A stretch of DNA of 64,000 nt, from NCBI GenBank assembly GCA_039679945.1, contig JBDKTY010000028.1, positions 1 through 64,000 on the forward strand, written 5' to 3'. Every line of letters starts with the position of its first letter. Position 1 is the first letter of the stretch. Source of the DNA: SbD1 sp039679945 (lineage in GTDB: Bacteria > Desulfobacterota > Syntrophobacteria > Syntrophobacterales > Syntrophobacteraceae). A model generated the notes under the pieces. The model saw only the letters and a program-made list of their open reading frames with translations, searched no databases and was not told the DNA's origin. Below, piece by piece: positions 34,581 through 43,281 of the stretch. Position numbers and translations under genes: made by a program.

Positions 34581-35120
34581 ATGAAAGAGCGCAATATAGC
34601 ATTAATAGGGTTTCGTGCAACGGGCAAAAGCGCCGTCGGCAAGATTGTAGCGCGAATCCTCGGCCGAGTTTTCATCGACATGGACCAGCACCTGATGGCA
34701 TCAGCAGGACGTGAGATCGCTTGCTGGGTGCGGCTCGAAGGATGGGAGTCCTTCAGAAGCGCGGAATCGGAACTCCTGGAAGCCTTGGCATCCAGGCCGG
34801 GACTGGTGGTTGCAACCGGCGGCGGGGTTGTCCTTGGGGCTCAAAACCGTCGGATCCTGGCTCGGGACTTTGTTACCATCTGGCTCAAAGCACCTGCCCA
34901 GGTCATCGAGGAGCGGATCGCCTCCGATTCGAAATCCCGCGCAACCCGCCCCCCTCTTTCCAACATGTCGCCGGATGAAGAGATCAGGACGCTGCTTCAT
35001 GAGCGTGAACCCTTGTATGCGCAGTCCGCCAGCATCGAGATAGATACCGACGGAAAGTCCATAAATGAAATCGCCGATCAGATCGCCAAATGCCTAGAGA
35101 GCGCGGGACATCTCAAGTGA
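34581..35120 (+). CDS. aroK: Shikimate kinase
   Basis: 179 residues. ATG 34581 follows AAGGAAG; the frame is open 34 codons further but without family similarity. P-loop GFRATGKSAVG (about 9-19), shikimate-binding FIDMDQHL, R-x-x-E context FRSAESELLEAL, TGGGVVL (about 78-84) and the lid RPPLSN are visible. It phosphorylates shikimate in chorismate synthesis. It is a single gene divergent from the DUF374 gene. Confidence 0.93.
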   Translation: MKERNIALIGFRATGKSAVGKIVARILGRVFIDMDQHLMASAGREIACWVRLEGWESFRSAESELLEALASRPGLVVATGGGVVLGAQNRRILARDFVTIWLKAPAQVIEERIASDSKSRATRPPLSNMSPDEEIRTLLHEREPLYAQSASIEIDTDGKSINEIADQIAKCLESAGHLK

Positions 35121-35456
35121 TCCGGGCCTGTCATCGTTTTGCGGCGTGGACTACCATCGTCTGCTCGAAGGCTTGCCGCCCCGGTTCCTGGCAGGTATCG
35201 CTTCAAATTGCAGTGAATTCCTGCTATTTCTAGTATCACATCGCGATAATTAACACCCGACTCTCTATACCTTCTGTCCTCACTCCGGTGGAAGCCGGTT
35301 TTCAAGAGATTCCTCACCACGGCGCCAGCCCTCCGGCATGAGCCGGAATTCGCCGTGAGCGCCTTTTGCAATGTCACGGATTCATGTAGTCAAACATCAG
35401 GCTGAGTTCACAGTTCGGAACACATCCGCCAACACACACATCCAGGAGGACCCGCC
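35121..35456. other. Gene-free stretch before the crotonase
   Basis: About 336 bases. No open frame with a ribosome site and no recognisable RNA. It probably contains the promoter of the crotonase gene, which I cannot locate. Confidence 0.4.
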
Positions 35457-36260
35457 ATGGAATACAGAGAAATCCTTTTTCAAGTGGACAGCGGCATCGC
35501 GACAATGACCCTGAACCGGGCCGACATCCGCAACGCCATCACTCATCCCGAGATCATCGCCGAGATCAAGTCCGTCTGTTCATTCGTCAATTCCGATATG
35601 GGGGTCAAGGCCCTCATAGTCACGGCTGTTGATCCCGCATTCTGTTCGGGTGGGAATGTCAAGGACATGAAGGAGCGCAGGGGAATGTTCTCGGGCACAC
35701 CGGCGGAACTGAGCGAGAAATACGCCGCCAACATCCAGGAGGTTTTGCTGGCGGTCCACAGGGTGGAAGCCCCGACCATCGCCGCGGTAAACGGTTCAGC
35801 CGTGGGAGCGGGTTTGGGGCTGGCCCTCGTGTGCGACATCCGGGTCGCCTCGCTGCAGGCAACCTTCGGCCAGACCGTTCTTAACGTCGGCCTGATTCCC
35901 GGCGATGGAAGCGCCTATACACTCCCCCGGGCCATCGGCATGGCGAAGGCCTGCGAACTGCTCTTCACCGGAGATATGATCAACGCTGAAGCCGCCCTGG
36001 CCTGCGGCCTGGTCAATTGCATTGCCGATCACGACAAGCTGTTGGAAGCAGCCGGCGCCATAGCGCGAAAAATTGCAGCCAAGCCCCCGCAGGCCCTGAG
36101 AATGACAAAACGGCTGCTTCGCGCGGGTCAGCAGGGCGGCCTTGAGGATATGATGCGGACCGCGGCAGCCTACCAGTCCCTGTGCCATTACACGGAAGAC
36201 CACATGGAAGCTCTGAGCGCCATGTTCGAAAAGCGCAAACCCCGGTTCACGGGTAAGTAG
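35457..36260 (+). CDS. Crotonase-superfamily protein lacking both hydratase glutamates
   Basis: 267 residues with AGGAGG upstream. The fold signature is clear: oxyanion-hole segments FCSGGNVKDM (about 62-70) and GSAVGAGLGLALVCDIRVAS (113-132), then FGQTVLNVGLIPGDGSAYTLPRAIG. In enoyl-CoA hydratases two Glu (rat E144 and E164) hydrate the double bond. Here the aligned residues are G121 and V141, and D150 follows in PGDGS. It should therefore bind an acyl-CoA but do another reaction (isomerase, decarboxylase or ring chemistry) or use D150. No CoA-ligase or dehydrogenase is adjacent, so the pathway is unknown. Confidence 0.85.
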   Translation: MEYREILFQVDSGIATMTLNRADIRNAITHPEIIAEIKSVCSFVNSDMGVKALIVTAVDPAFCSGGNVKDMKERRGMFSGTPAELSEKYAANIQEVLLAVHRVEAPTIAAVNGSAVGAGLGLALVCDIRVASLQATFGQTVLNVGLIPGDGSAYTLPRAIGMAKACELLFTGDMINAEAALACGLVNCIADHDKLLEAAGAIARKIAAKPPQALRMTKRLLRAGQQGGLEDMMRTAAAYQSLCHYTEDHMEALSAMFEKRKPRFTGK

Positions 36261-36365
36261 GCTGGAAACGTGCCGGGAATAGAGTTGTTCTTTGAAGCGA
36301 GTAATCCGCGCACTCGCGCGGCAGAGGCGCTAAAGAAACAGCGCCGTGTCCGCTCGATTCCGGCC

Positions 36366-36400
36366 CGTCCTGCCCTTCGACACGCTCAGGGCGAGCGTGT
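36366..36400. repeat. CTTCGACACGCTCAGGGCG-type palindromic repeat
   Basis: Arms CGTCCTGCCCTTCGACACG and CTCAGGGCGAGCG flank a short loop. Repeats of the form CCTTCGACA..CTCAGG are widespread between genes in environmental bacteria. Its layout (CCGT-C arm, TTCGA-A loop, GCGA-CG arm) parallels the 34-base repeats elsewhere in this window. Confidence 0.6.
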
Positions 36401-36744
36401 GAGAGTGCGCTTTCATCTGAAGGCTGATGGCGTCGAGCAAGGTGCTCATAATGGATAAGTGAGGCTTGACCTCAAACACAGTTGCTCAGGGCGTATGGTG
36501 AGAGTATTTGCGCCGAAATGACGGCACGCATAATGCTCGTCCTATCTAAGTAATTGGTATTGCTTGATATAAAATGCTGTTTTATTGAGCGCATAGTAAA
36601 CCCCGCTTTCGAGTGGCAAGGTGTTGCAGTAAAAACAGCATACGCCGGATTGATGAAAAGTCGATGACGAAGCAAATTGCGTAAGTCATTGAAATTGTTC
36701 ACTCTCAAAAGTTGTTTATTGAGAGGTGGCGGAGAGCGGACGTA

Positions 36745-36778
36745 CCCGTTCATACTTCAATATCTCCGCATGAACGGG
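36745..36778 (-). repeat. Dispersed 34-base palindromic repeat, copy 2
   Basis: CCCGTTCATAC and GCATGAACGGG arms (one mismatch) around a 12-base loop. It is the same length as copy 1 at 7679 and in the opposite orientation, with the loop diverged. It is 62 bases from the argJ stop. Confidence 0.7.
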
Positions 36779-36840
36779 TGGAACAGGAGTATCTTGAACA
36801 GGAATCCGCATGAGCAGCGGCGAGCCTCTGGCGCAAAGCT

Positions 36841-38106
36841 CTAGCTGCGGTAGGAAGCGTTGATCTTCACGTAGTCGAATGAAAAATCGCAGGTGTAGGC
36901 GGTAAAGCACCCATCCCCGATGCCGAGGTCGAGGCGCACACGGATTTCTTTTTGCTTGAAAACGGCAGTCGCCCCGGCCTCTATCTCTTCACCCAAAATC
37001 GGCGTTCCGCCCTCGAAGACGCACAGGTCCTCGAAATAGAGAGCGACCTTTTCGGCCTGGAGTGGAACGCCGGCCCTTCCCGCGGCGGCGACGATTCGTC
37101 CCCAGTTGGCATCCTGGCCGAAGAATGCGGTCTTGACCAGAGGGGAATTGGCAACCGTAAACGCAACCTGGCGAGCGCTCGCCGAATCGGCGGCCCCGGT
37201 CACGTCAATCTGAATGAGTTTGGTCGCGCCCTCGCCATCCATCACCATCTGGATGGCCAGATCGCGCAGCACCGCTTCCAGAGCGTTTCCAAAGGCAAGA
37301 CCCGCCGCATCCCCGGCGTCCGAAATCACGGGATTTCCTGCCGCTCCGCTTGCCAGCACGATCAGGGTATCATTGGTGCTGGTGTCTCCATCGACGGTGA
37401 TGCAATTAAAGGAGCGGTCGGCGCCTGCCTTGACCCAATGGTCGAGCACATCGGGAGCGACAGCGGCGTCAGTGCATACGAAGACAAGGAGGGTCGCCAT
37501 GTTGGGAGCGATCATCCCGGAACCCTTCCCGATACCGCCGATCGTCACTGTTTTGCCGCCGATCTCCACCTTCGCATGGGCCATTTTCGGGACAAGGTCC
37601 GTCGTCATTATGGCCTTCGCCGCATCGTCCCAACCGTCCGGCCTCAGCGAGGCAATCAGGCCGGGGATGGCATCCGCCGCCGGTTCCACGCGCAGTTGCA
37701 TCCCGATCACGCCGGTCGAGGCGACAAGGACCAGATCATCCCCGCAGTGAAGCCCTTCGGCCACGATACGCGCCGTTTTCGCCGCCCTGCGTTTGCCCTC
37801 GGCCCCGGTACAGGCATTAGCGATTCCCGCGTTGACGAGTACGGCCCTGGCCCTTCGGTCCGACAAACGTTCGCGGCACAGCTCCACGGGAGCGGCACAG
37901 AACGTGTTTTGGGTGAAGACACCCGAGGCAGTGCACCCTTCGTTGCTCTCGGCTACGATCAGGGCGAGGTCGGTCCTTCCGGGATAGCGCATTCCACATG
38001 AGGCGGCCGCGGCACTGAATCCGGGTATGGAAAATGGTGTCCTATTTACCGTGACATTTTTTGTATTTTTTCCCGCTTCCGCATGGGCAGGGATCGTTTC
38101 TGCCAA
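36841..38106 (-). CDS. argJ: Bifunctional ornithine acetyltransferase/N-acetylglutamate synthase
   Basis: About 421 residues. The autocleavage site is NMATLLVFV within GKGSGMIAPNMATLL, where cleavage before Thr makes the alpha and beta chains. FTQNTFCAAPV, VLVNAGIANACTG, STGVIG and FGQDANWGRI are conserved. The start is uncertain: no ATG is suitable, and a TTG at 38106 with AAGGAGG upstream lies inside the 3' end of secA, giving a 65-base overlap. It recycles acetyl groups in arginine synthesis. A separate N-acetylglutamate synthase lies at 40801. Confidence 0.93.
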   Translation of the reverse strand: MAETIPAHAEAGKNTKNVTVNRTPFSIPGFSAAAASCGMRYPGRTDLALIVAESNEGCTASGVFTQNTFCAAPVELCRERLSDRRARAVLVNAGIANACTGAEGKRRAAKTARIVAEGLHCGDDLVLVASTGVIGMQLRVEPAADAIPGLIASLRPDGWDDAAKAIMTTDLVPKMAHAKVEIGGKTVTIGGIGKGSGMIAPNMATLLVFVCTDAAVAPDVLDHWVKAGADRSFNCITVDGDTSTNDTLIVLASGAAGNPVISDAGDAAGLAFGNALEAVLRDLAIQMVMDGEGATKLIQIDVTGAADSASARQVAFTVANSPLVKTAFFGQDANWGRIVAAAGRAGVPLQAEKVALYFEDLCVFEGGTPILGEEIEAGATAVFKQKEIRVRLDLGIGDGCFTAYTCDFSFDYVKINASYRS

Positions 38107-40564
38107 CTTTCCCCTCCTTCCTGACTGCCTTGGGCTTCTCCGCTCCCTCCGCGGGACCGAAGAACATGGGTTGCTCCTCCTGCTCCTTGCGCATCTCCTG
38201 GAGCTGCTCTTCACGCTGGATCTGGATATGATAGAGCATGCGGACAGACTCTTCCTTAATCCGCTCGATCATCTGCTGAAACATCTCATGCCCTTCACGC
38301 TTGTAGGCGACCAGCGGGTCCTGCTGCCCATATCCGCGAAGGCCGATGCCCTCTTTCAGATAATCCATATTCAGAAGATGATCCTTCCAGAGAGTATCCA
38401 CGGTCTGCAGAAGAACATAATTCTCAAGGTCCCGCATTACCGGCTCGCCGAATTCCTGCTCCCTGGCATCATAGCGTTGCCTCGCCAGCTCCGACAGACT
38501 TTCCCGGAATTCCTCCCGGTTGGTATCTCCGATGGACTCCACCGTTAAATTGACTTGAAACCCGAAAGTTTTATTTATATCGAGGTTTATCTGTTCGAGA
38601 TTCCAGTCCTCGGCATAGGTCCTTTCCGCCGCGTTCTCATCGACGATATAATCCAGAAGATCTTCCACCATGTCCATGATCGCCGGCTTGAGTTCTCCGC
38701 CCTGGAGCGCTTCGCGGCGCTGACGGTAGATAATCTCGCGCTGCTGGTTCATCACATCGTCGTACTCGATGAGCTGCTTGCGGATGCTGAAGTTGTGCGC
38801 CTCGACACGGCTTTGGGCGTTCTCGATCGCCTTGCTTATGATCCGGTGCTCAATCGGTTCATCCTCAGCCATACCAATACGCTGCATCAGGCCCGACAGC
38901 CTGTCCGCGGCAAAAATCCGCATCAGATCGTCTTCGAGCGACAGGTAAAACCGCGATGATCCCGGATCGCCCTGACGTCCCGAACGTCCGCGCAACTGAT
39001 TGTCGATGCGGCGCGCCTCGTGGCGTTCAGTACCGATTATGTGCAGACCGCCGAGATTCACCACACCCGGACCGAGCACGATGTCGGTGCCACGGCCGGC
39101 CATGTTTGTCGAGATTGTCACGGTCCCCGGCTGCCCGGCCATCGAGACGATTTCGGCCTCCTTCTCGTGGTGCTTGGCATTGAGTACCTGGTGGGGGACC
39201 CCCGACCGCTTGAGCATCTCACTCAGTTTTTCCGATTTGGCGATACTGATGGTGCCCACCAGCACGGGCCTCCTGATTTCGTACAGCTCCTTGATTTCTT
39301 TCGCGACCGCCCGGAACTTTTCCTGCTCGGTCCTGTAGATACTGTCCGGGTTGTCGATTCGGATCATCTTCCGGTGTGTCGGAATGACGACAACTTCCAG
39401 CTTATATATTTTCGCGAACTCGGCGGCTTCCGTGTCGGCCGTACCGGTCATCCCACCCAGTTTGTCGTACATCCGGAAGTAGTTCTGGAAGGTAATGGAA
39501 GCCAGCGTCTGGTTCTCATTTTCGACCTTCACGCCTTCCTTCGCTTCCAGTGCCTGGTGAAGGCCTTCGCTGTAGCGCCTGCCCGGCATCAGGCGCCCGG
39601 TAAATTCATCGACGATGATAACCTGATCTTCCTTGACGATGTAATCGACATCGCGCTTGAAAAGAACATGCGCGCGCAATGCCTGCTGTACGTGGTGGTT
39701 GATTGTCATGTTCTTGGGATCATAGAGATTCTCGATCGCCAGAAGCCGTTCGACCCGCGCCACACCGTCCTCATTCAATGCGACGGTTCGGGTCTTTTCC
39801 TCTCTCGTGTAGTGCGTCTCCGCCTGGAGTTGCGGAATGATACGGTCGACCCTGTGATAGAGTTCAGTCGATTTCTCGGCCGGACCGGAAATAATGAGAG
39901 GTGTTCTGGCCTCGTCAATAAGGATGCTGTCTACCTCGTCCACGATCGCATAATGCAGTTCGCGCTGCACGAGTTCCTCGAGCCGGAACTTCATGTTGTC
40001 ACGCAGATAGTCGAAACCGAACTCATTGTTGGTTCCGTACGTGACATCAGCCCCGTAGGCCTCCTGCCTCTCGCGGTCATCCAAACCGTGCACGATGCAG
40101 CCGACCGTCAAGCCCAGAAACCTGTAAATCTGCCCCATCCACTCACTGTCACGCTTGGCGAGGTAATCGTTCACGGTAACCAGGTGCACGCCCTTGCTGG
40201 TAAGCGCATTGAGATAGATCGGCATGGTGGCGACCAGGGTTTTGCCTTCACCGGTTTTCATTTCGGATATTTTGCCCTGGTGCAGGACAATCCCGCCGAT
40301 CATCTGCACATCGAAAGGGCGCATCCCCAGCACGCGCGAGGAAGCCTCGCGCACCACCGCGAAAGCCTCGGGCAACAGGTCGTCGAGTTCCTCGCCTTTA
40401 TCCAGGCGCTGCCTGAACTCGGGGGTTTTAGCCTTGAGCTGGTCATCGGAGAGCTTACGAATCGAGGGCTCGAACTGGTTTATTTCGTCGACCAGCGGCG
40501 CAATACGTTTGAGGTTACGCTCATTCTGGCTGCCGAATATTTTCTTGAGTACATCACCTATCAT
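38042..40564 (-). CDS. secA: Preprotein translocase ATPase SecA
   Basis: 840 residues, normal length. Walker A MKTGEGKT (102-109), helicase motifs GRGTDIVLG and RGRSGRQGDPG, and a complete C-terminal zinc/SecB-binding tail NDPCPCGSGKKYKKCHGK. Upstream is ATG 40564. It drives protein export through SecYEG. A terminator at 40602-40629 insulates it from the fdhD operon. argJ begins inside its 3' end. Confidence 0.98.
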   Translation of the reverse strand: MIGDVLKKIFGSQNERNLKRIAPLVDEINQFEPSIRKLSDDQLKAKTPEFRQRLDKGEELDDLLPEAFAVVREASSRVLGMRPFDVQMIGGIVLHQGKISEMKTGEGKTLVATMPIYLNALTSKGVHLVTVNDYLAKRDSEWMGQIYRFLGLTVGCIVHGLDDRERQEAYGADVTYGTNNEFGFDYLRDNMKFRLEELVQRELHYAIVDEVDSILIDEARTPLIISGPAEKSTELYHRVDRIIPQLQAETHYTREEKTRTVALNEDGVARVERLLAIENLYDPKNMTINHHVQQALRAHVLFKRDVDYIVKEDQVIIVDEFTGRLMPGRRYSEGLHQALEAKEGVKVENENQTLASITFQNYFRMYDKLGGMTGTADTEAAEFAKIYKLEVVVIPTHRKMIRIDNPDSIYRTEQEKFRAVAKEIKELYEIRRPVLVGTISIAKSEKLSEMLKRSGVPHQVLNAKHHEKEAEIVSMAGQPGTVTISTNMAGRGTDIVLGPGVVNLGGLHIIGTERHEARRIDNQLRGRSGRQGDPGSSRFYLSLEDDLMRIFAADRLSGLMQRIGMAEDEPIEHRIISKAIENAQSRVEAHNFSIRKQLIEYDDVMNQQREIIYRQRREALQGGELKPAIMDMVEDLLDYIVDENAAERTYAEDWNLEQINLDINKTFGFQVNLTVESIGDTNREEFRESLSELARQRYDAREQEFGEPVMRDLENYVLLQTVDTLWKDHLLNMDYLKEGIGLRGYGQQDPLVAYKREGHEMFQQMIERIKEESVRMLYHIQIQREEQLQEMRKEQEEQPMFFGPAEGAEKPKAVRKEGKVGRNDPCPCGSGKKYKKCHGK

Positions 40565-40601
40565 AAACCGTAATCCTTCCGGACAGGATTAAGCACGCCG
40601 G

Positions 40602-40629
40602 TAATAAGAAAGGCACGCCATGCGTGCCT
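40602..40629 (-). terminator. Intrinsic terminator of the fdhD operon
   Basis: On the minus strand AGGCACGC (40622-40629) and GCGTGCCT (40611-40618) form an eight-pair stem with a three-base loop, followed by TTCTTATT. It lies 170 bases beyond the N-acetylglutamate synthase stop and just before secA. Confidence 0.7.
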
Positions 40630-40800
40630 GGATTCACAACTGCGCAGAAATATTATTGTTTCCCCTTCATTTGACGGTCTGTAAACCTCCAAGCGGCACG
40701 CGGAGCGGAACAGGCTCCGCATTAAACTGTAATTATATACTTCATGCATCCGCCTTTTGCAATCCCACCAATGGATTTCATAGTCGGCACGGGACGGCGG

Positions 40801-41262
40801 CTATTCAGGCAGGTCCAGTACGAGCGCTGATTCATCACAGTTAGGAAACTTGGGGCAATGGAGACAATCGGCCCAGACCTTTTGCGGGAACATGTTCTTA
40901 TCTACCGGATGAAACCCGAGGTGTTTGAAAAACTCCACTTCATAGGTCAGGGTGAATATTCGACCAATGCCGATTTCCCGGGCCTCCTCTACGCAGGCCT
41001 CGACCAGCATGCGTCCGATTCCCCTGCCCTGTTGAGACTCCCGCACGGCCAGGGAACGGATCTCGGCAAGATTTTCCCACACAATGTGCAGCCCGCAGCA
41101 ACCGGTTACTTCGCCGGTTTCCTCGTCGATGTAGACAACCGTATCCCGTAGATGCGTATACAGCTCACTCAACGACCGCGCGAGCAGTCTTCCTTCCTGG
41201 GCAAACTCCCGGAGTAGTTTTTGAATCTCTATTACGTCGTCTATTCTGGCTTTTCTAATCAT
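40801..41262 (-). CDS. argA: N-acetylglutamate synthase, short GNAT type
   Basis: 153 residues. I start at ATG 41262 (MIRKARIDDVIEIQKLL), the usual beginning of this family; TTG 41292 or a GTG just after it would overlap the desulfurase gene. The acetyl-CoA loop is RESQQGRGIGRMLV (about 74-87). The C-terminus has CLHCPKFPNCDE, three cysteines that could bind a metal. It acetylates glutamate, the first step of arginine synthesis, complementing ArgJ at 36841. It is the last gene of an fdhD-desulfurase operon, with no obvious metabolic link. Confidence 0.85.
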   Translation of the reverse strand: MIRKARIDDVIEIQKLLREFAQEGRLLARSLSELYTHLRDTVVYIDEETGEVTGCCGLHIVWENLAEIRSLAVRESQQGRGIGRMLVEACVEEAREIGIGRIFTLTYEVEFFKHLGFHPVDKNMFPQKVWADCLHCPKFPNCDESALVLDLPE

Positions 41263-41278
41263 CCCGGTAACCGGCCTG

Positions 41279-42418
41279 TCAGCCACGCTCAATGATAGCG
41301 AGCAGCGATTTGATGAAATATTGAATGTCGTCCTCGGTCGTGGAATAACCGGGCGAAACCCTCACCGTGCCTTCCGGAAAGGTTCCGAGCGTCTGGTGGG
41401 CCAGCGGAGCGCAGTGTAGGCCGGTCCTTACCGCGATATCGAACGCCTCGTCGAGAACGAAGCCAACGTCCGCCGGGTTGACCCTGTCGGACACAAAGGA
41501 AACCGTTCCCGTACCCCTCACTGTCGGAGAGAGCACCCGCACCCCCGTAATTTCCGACAATTTCTTTTCCAGCAGGGAGGCGAGGCTGATTTCTTTTTCC
41601 CTGATCCGCTCGACGCCCTGCTCCATGATATAGCCGATCCCGGCCGAGAGTCCCGCCAGTCCCGGAAGGTTCGGGGTACCGCTTTCAAAACGGTCCGGAC
41701 AGAACTCCGGTTGGTTAAACTCCTCGGAAAGGCTGCCCGTCCCGCCTTCCACAAGGGGTTGTATCTCGATATCGGGGCGAATATAGAGCACGCCGACCCC
41801 CGCGGGACCCAGCAAGGCCTTGTGCCCGGAGCATGCGACCATCCCCAGCCCAAGTTCCTCCGCCAAAATGGGCTGAATGCCGGCGCTTTGCGCCGCATCC
41901 AGGAACAGAGGAACATGCGCGCGGGCGCATATCTCTACCGCTTCGGCAACCGGCATCAGGGCGCCGTTTACATTCGAAGCATGTGCGATTACCACCAGCC
42001 GGGTCCTGGTGTCAAGCATGGACCTCATTGCGCCGGTGTCGAGACATCCTCCCTCGCCGCACGGGATTACACCGGTGGTAACGCCCAGGGATGAAAGCCC
42101 TTGAAGAGGCCGCACAACCGAATTGTGCTCCATGCCGGAGATCAGTACGCGGTCGCCGGCGCGCAGGTACCCTTTCAGCACCACGTTGATACTCTCGGTT
42201 GCATTCCTGGTGAATACAATCCGGTCCGGATCGGAAACACCAAGAATTCCCGCGACCTTCTTCCTGCATTCGGTCAGGACGGACATCGCCTCTCGGGCGA
42301 GCCTGTAAGCCCCCCTGCCCGGAGAGGCGCCGATGCGCTCAATTGCATCGTTTACCGCGGCGGCGACCCCCGGTGGTTTGGGGAAGCTGGTGGCGGCGTT
42401 ATCGAGATACAGAGACAT
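41279..42418 (-). CDS. Cysteine desulfurase (class V aminotransferase)
   Basis: 379 residues. N-terminal LYLDNAATSFPKPPGV, PLP-binding lysine in ACSGHKALLGP (about 206), FLDAAQSAG, and a mobile-loop cysteine in RTGLHCAPLAHQTLG (about 340). This form differs from IscS and from the SufS of suf operons and belongs to the desulfurase group often found as a single gene. Its start overlaps the fdhD stop by 20 bases, so it probably supplies the persulfide that FdhD passes to formate dehydrogenase. Confidence 0.92.
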   Translation of the reverse strand: MSLYLDNAATSFPKPPGVAAAVNDAIERIGASPGRGAYRLAREAMSVLTECRKKVAGILGVSDPDRIVFTRNATESINVVLKGYLRAGDRVLISGMEHNSVVRPLQGLSSLGVTTGVIPCGEGGCLDTGAMRSMLDTRTRLVVIAHASNVNGALMPVAEAVEICARAHVPLFLDAAQSAGIQPILAEELGLGMVACSGHKALLGPAGVGVLYIRPDIEIQPLVEGGTGSLSEEFNQPEFCPDRFESGTPNLPGLAGLSAGIGYIMEQGVERIREKEISLASLLEKKLSEITGVRVLSPTVRGTGTVSFVSDRVNPADVGFVLDEAFDIAVRTGLHCAPLAHQTLGTFPEGTVRVSPGYSTTEDDIQYFIKSLLAIIERG

Positions 42419-43229
42419 CTATGTTATCCCGCCCGCTGTAGACAGTGAACTTGCCGGCCCTGGCATAGCCGATAAGGGTTACCCCAAGCGAGTTCGCCAG
42501 TTCGACCGCAAGGCTTGTCGCGGTATTGCGGCTCACAAGCACCGGGATGCCCACTTTAGCCGCCTTGATAAGCATCTCCGAGGTGAGCCTTCCCGTCGTG
42601 ATAAGCATCTTGTCAGCGAGCGATATCCCATTCAAGAAAACATGTCCGACTATCATATCGACCGCATTGTGCCGCCCGATGTCCTCCCGAAACAAAATGA
42701 CCCGGTCCGTCGAAGCCAATGCGGTATTGTGAACACCATGAGTGCGGCGGTAGGTCGCACTGAGATGGTTCAACTCCTCGACACGGTCCAGTACCTGGCT
42801 GGGCCTTATCCGTACCGTATTCTCGATTTTCTTGCTTAGCAGCGCATCCAGTGAGAAATAAAAAAGCGACCCCTTGCCGCAGCCCGAAGAAATCGTGCGC
42901 TTCTGCCAGAGGCGTTCCGATAATACGGCATCATTCCCCGTGGTGACATCCACCTTGCCGTCGTTCTCTTCGACCTCAATCCCGAGGACGTCCCGGGGAG
43001 AGGTGACAAACCCTTCGGAATAGAGAAATCCCGCGGCCAATTCGTCCAGGTTATGCCCCGCGCACAGGAGTGTCACCAACTCCCTGCCGTTCAGGTACAG
43101 CGTTACGGGTTTTTCCCTGATCACCCATTGAGTCTGTTCGAGTCTCTGCCCCTCCCTGTCGTAGACGCCGACCTGCGCGGGGGCAACTTGTTCGGCGGCG
43201 GTATCGTCAAAGCGCACGGGCTCACTCAT
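42399..43229 (-). CDS. fdhD: FdhD sulfurtransferase for formate dehydrogenase
   Basis: 276 residues. TLLCAGHNLDELAAGFLYSEGF, TGRLTSEMLIKAAKVGIPVLVSRNTATSLAVELA and a VGHVFLNG segment are typical. The sulfur-relay loop reads SSGCGKGS, with one cysteine (C117), whereas E. coli FdhD has C121-x-x-C124. It transfers sulfur to the Mo/W-bis-MGD cofactor before insertion into formate dehydrogenase. It leads an operon with a cysteine desulfurase and N-acetylglutamate synthase. Confidence 0.93.
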   Translation of the reverse strand: MSEPVRFDDTAAEQVAPAQVGVYDREGQRLEQTQWVIREKPVTLYLNGRELVTLLCAGHNLDELAAGFLYSEGFVTSPRDVLGIEVEENDGKVDVTTGNDAVLSERLWQKRTISSGCGKGSLFYFSLDALLSKKIENTVRIRPSQVLDRVEELNHLSATYRRTHGVHNTALASTDRVILFREDIGRHNAVDMIVGHVFLNGISLADKMLITTGRLTSEMLIKAAKVGIPVLVSRNTATSLAVELANSLGVTLIGYARAGKFTVYSGRDNIDVSVSR

Positions 43230-43281
43230 TATCTTTTCCCAGGTGATAGGTTCTCTCCACGGGGGGCTTTCCGGTAGTTAA

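Larger units (their letters stand above)
36261..36840. other. Intergenic region with two palindromic repeats
   Basis: About 580 bases between convergent genes. It contains a repeat around 36366-36400 and another at 36745-36778 (separate entries). A second CTCAGGG segment at 36485-36505 may be a decayed third copy. Short open frames here, including one that reads RPALRHAQGERV through the first repeat, are not genes. Confidence 0.5.

Noticed and set aside
38956..40573. Long open frame on the strand opposite secA (about 500 codons)
   Set aside because: Antisense shadow of a certain gene in GC-rich DNA; no ribosome site and no recognisable content.
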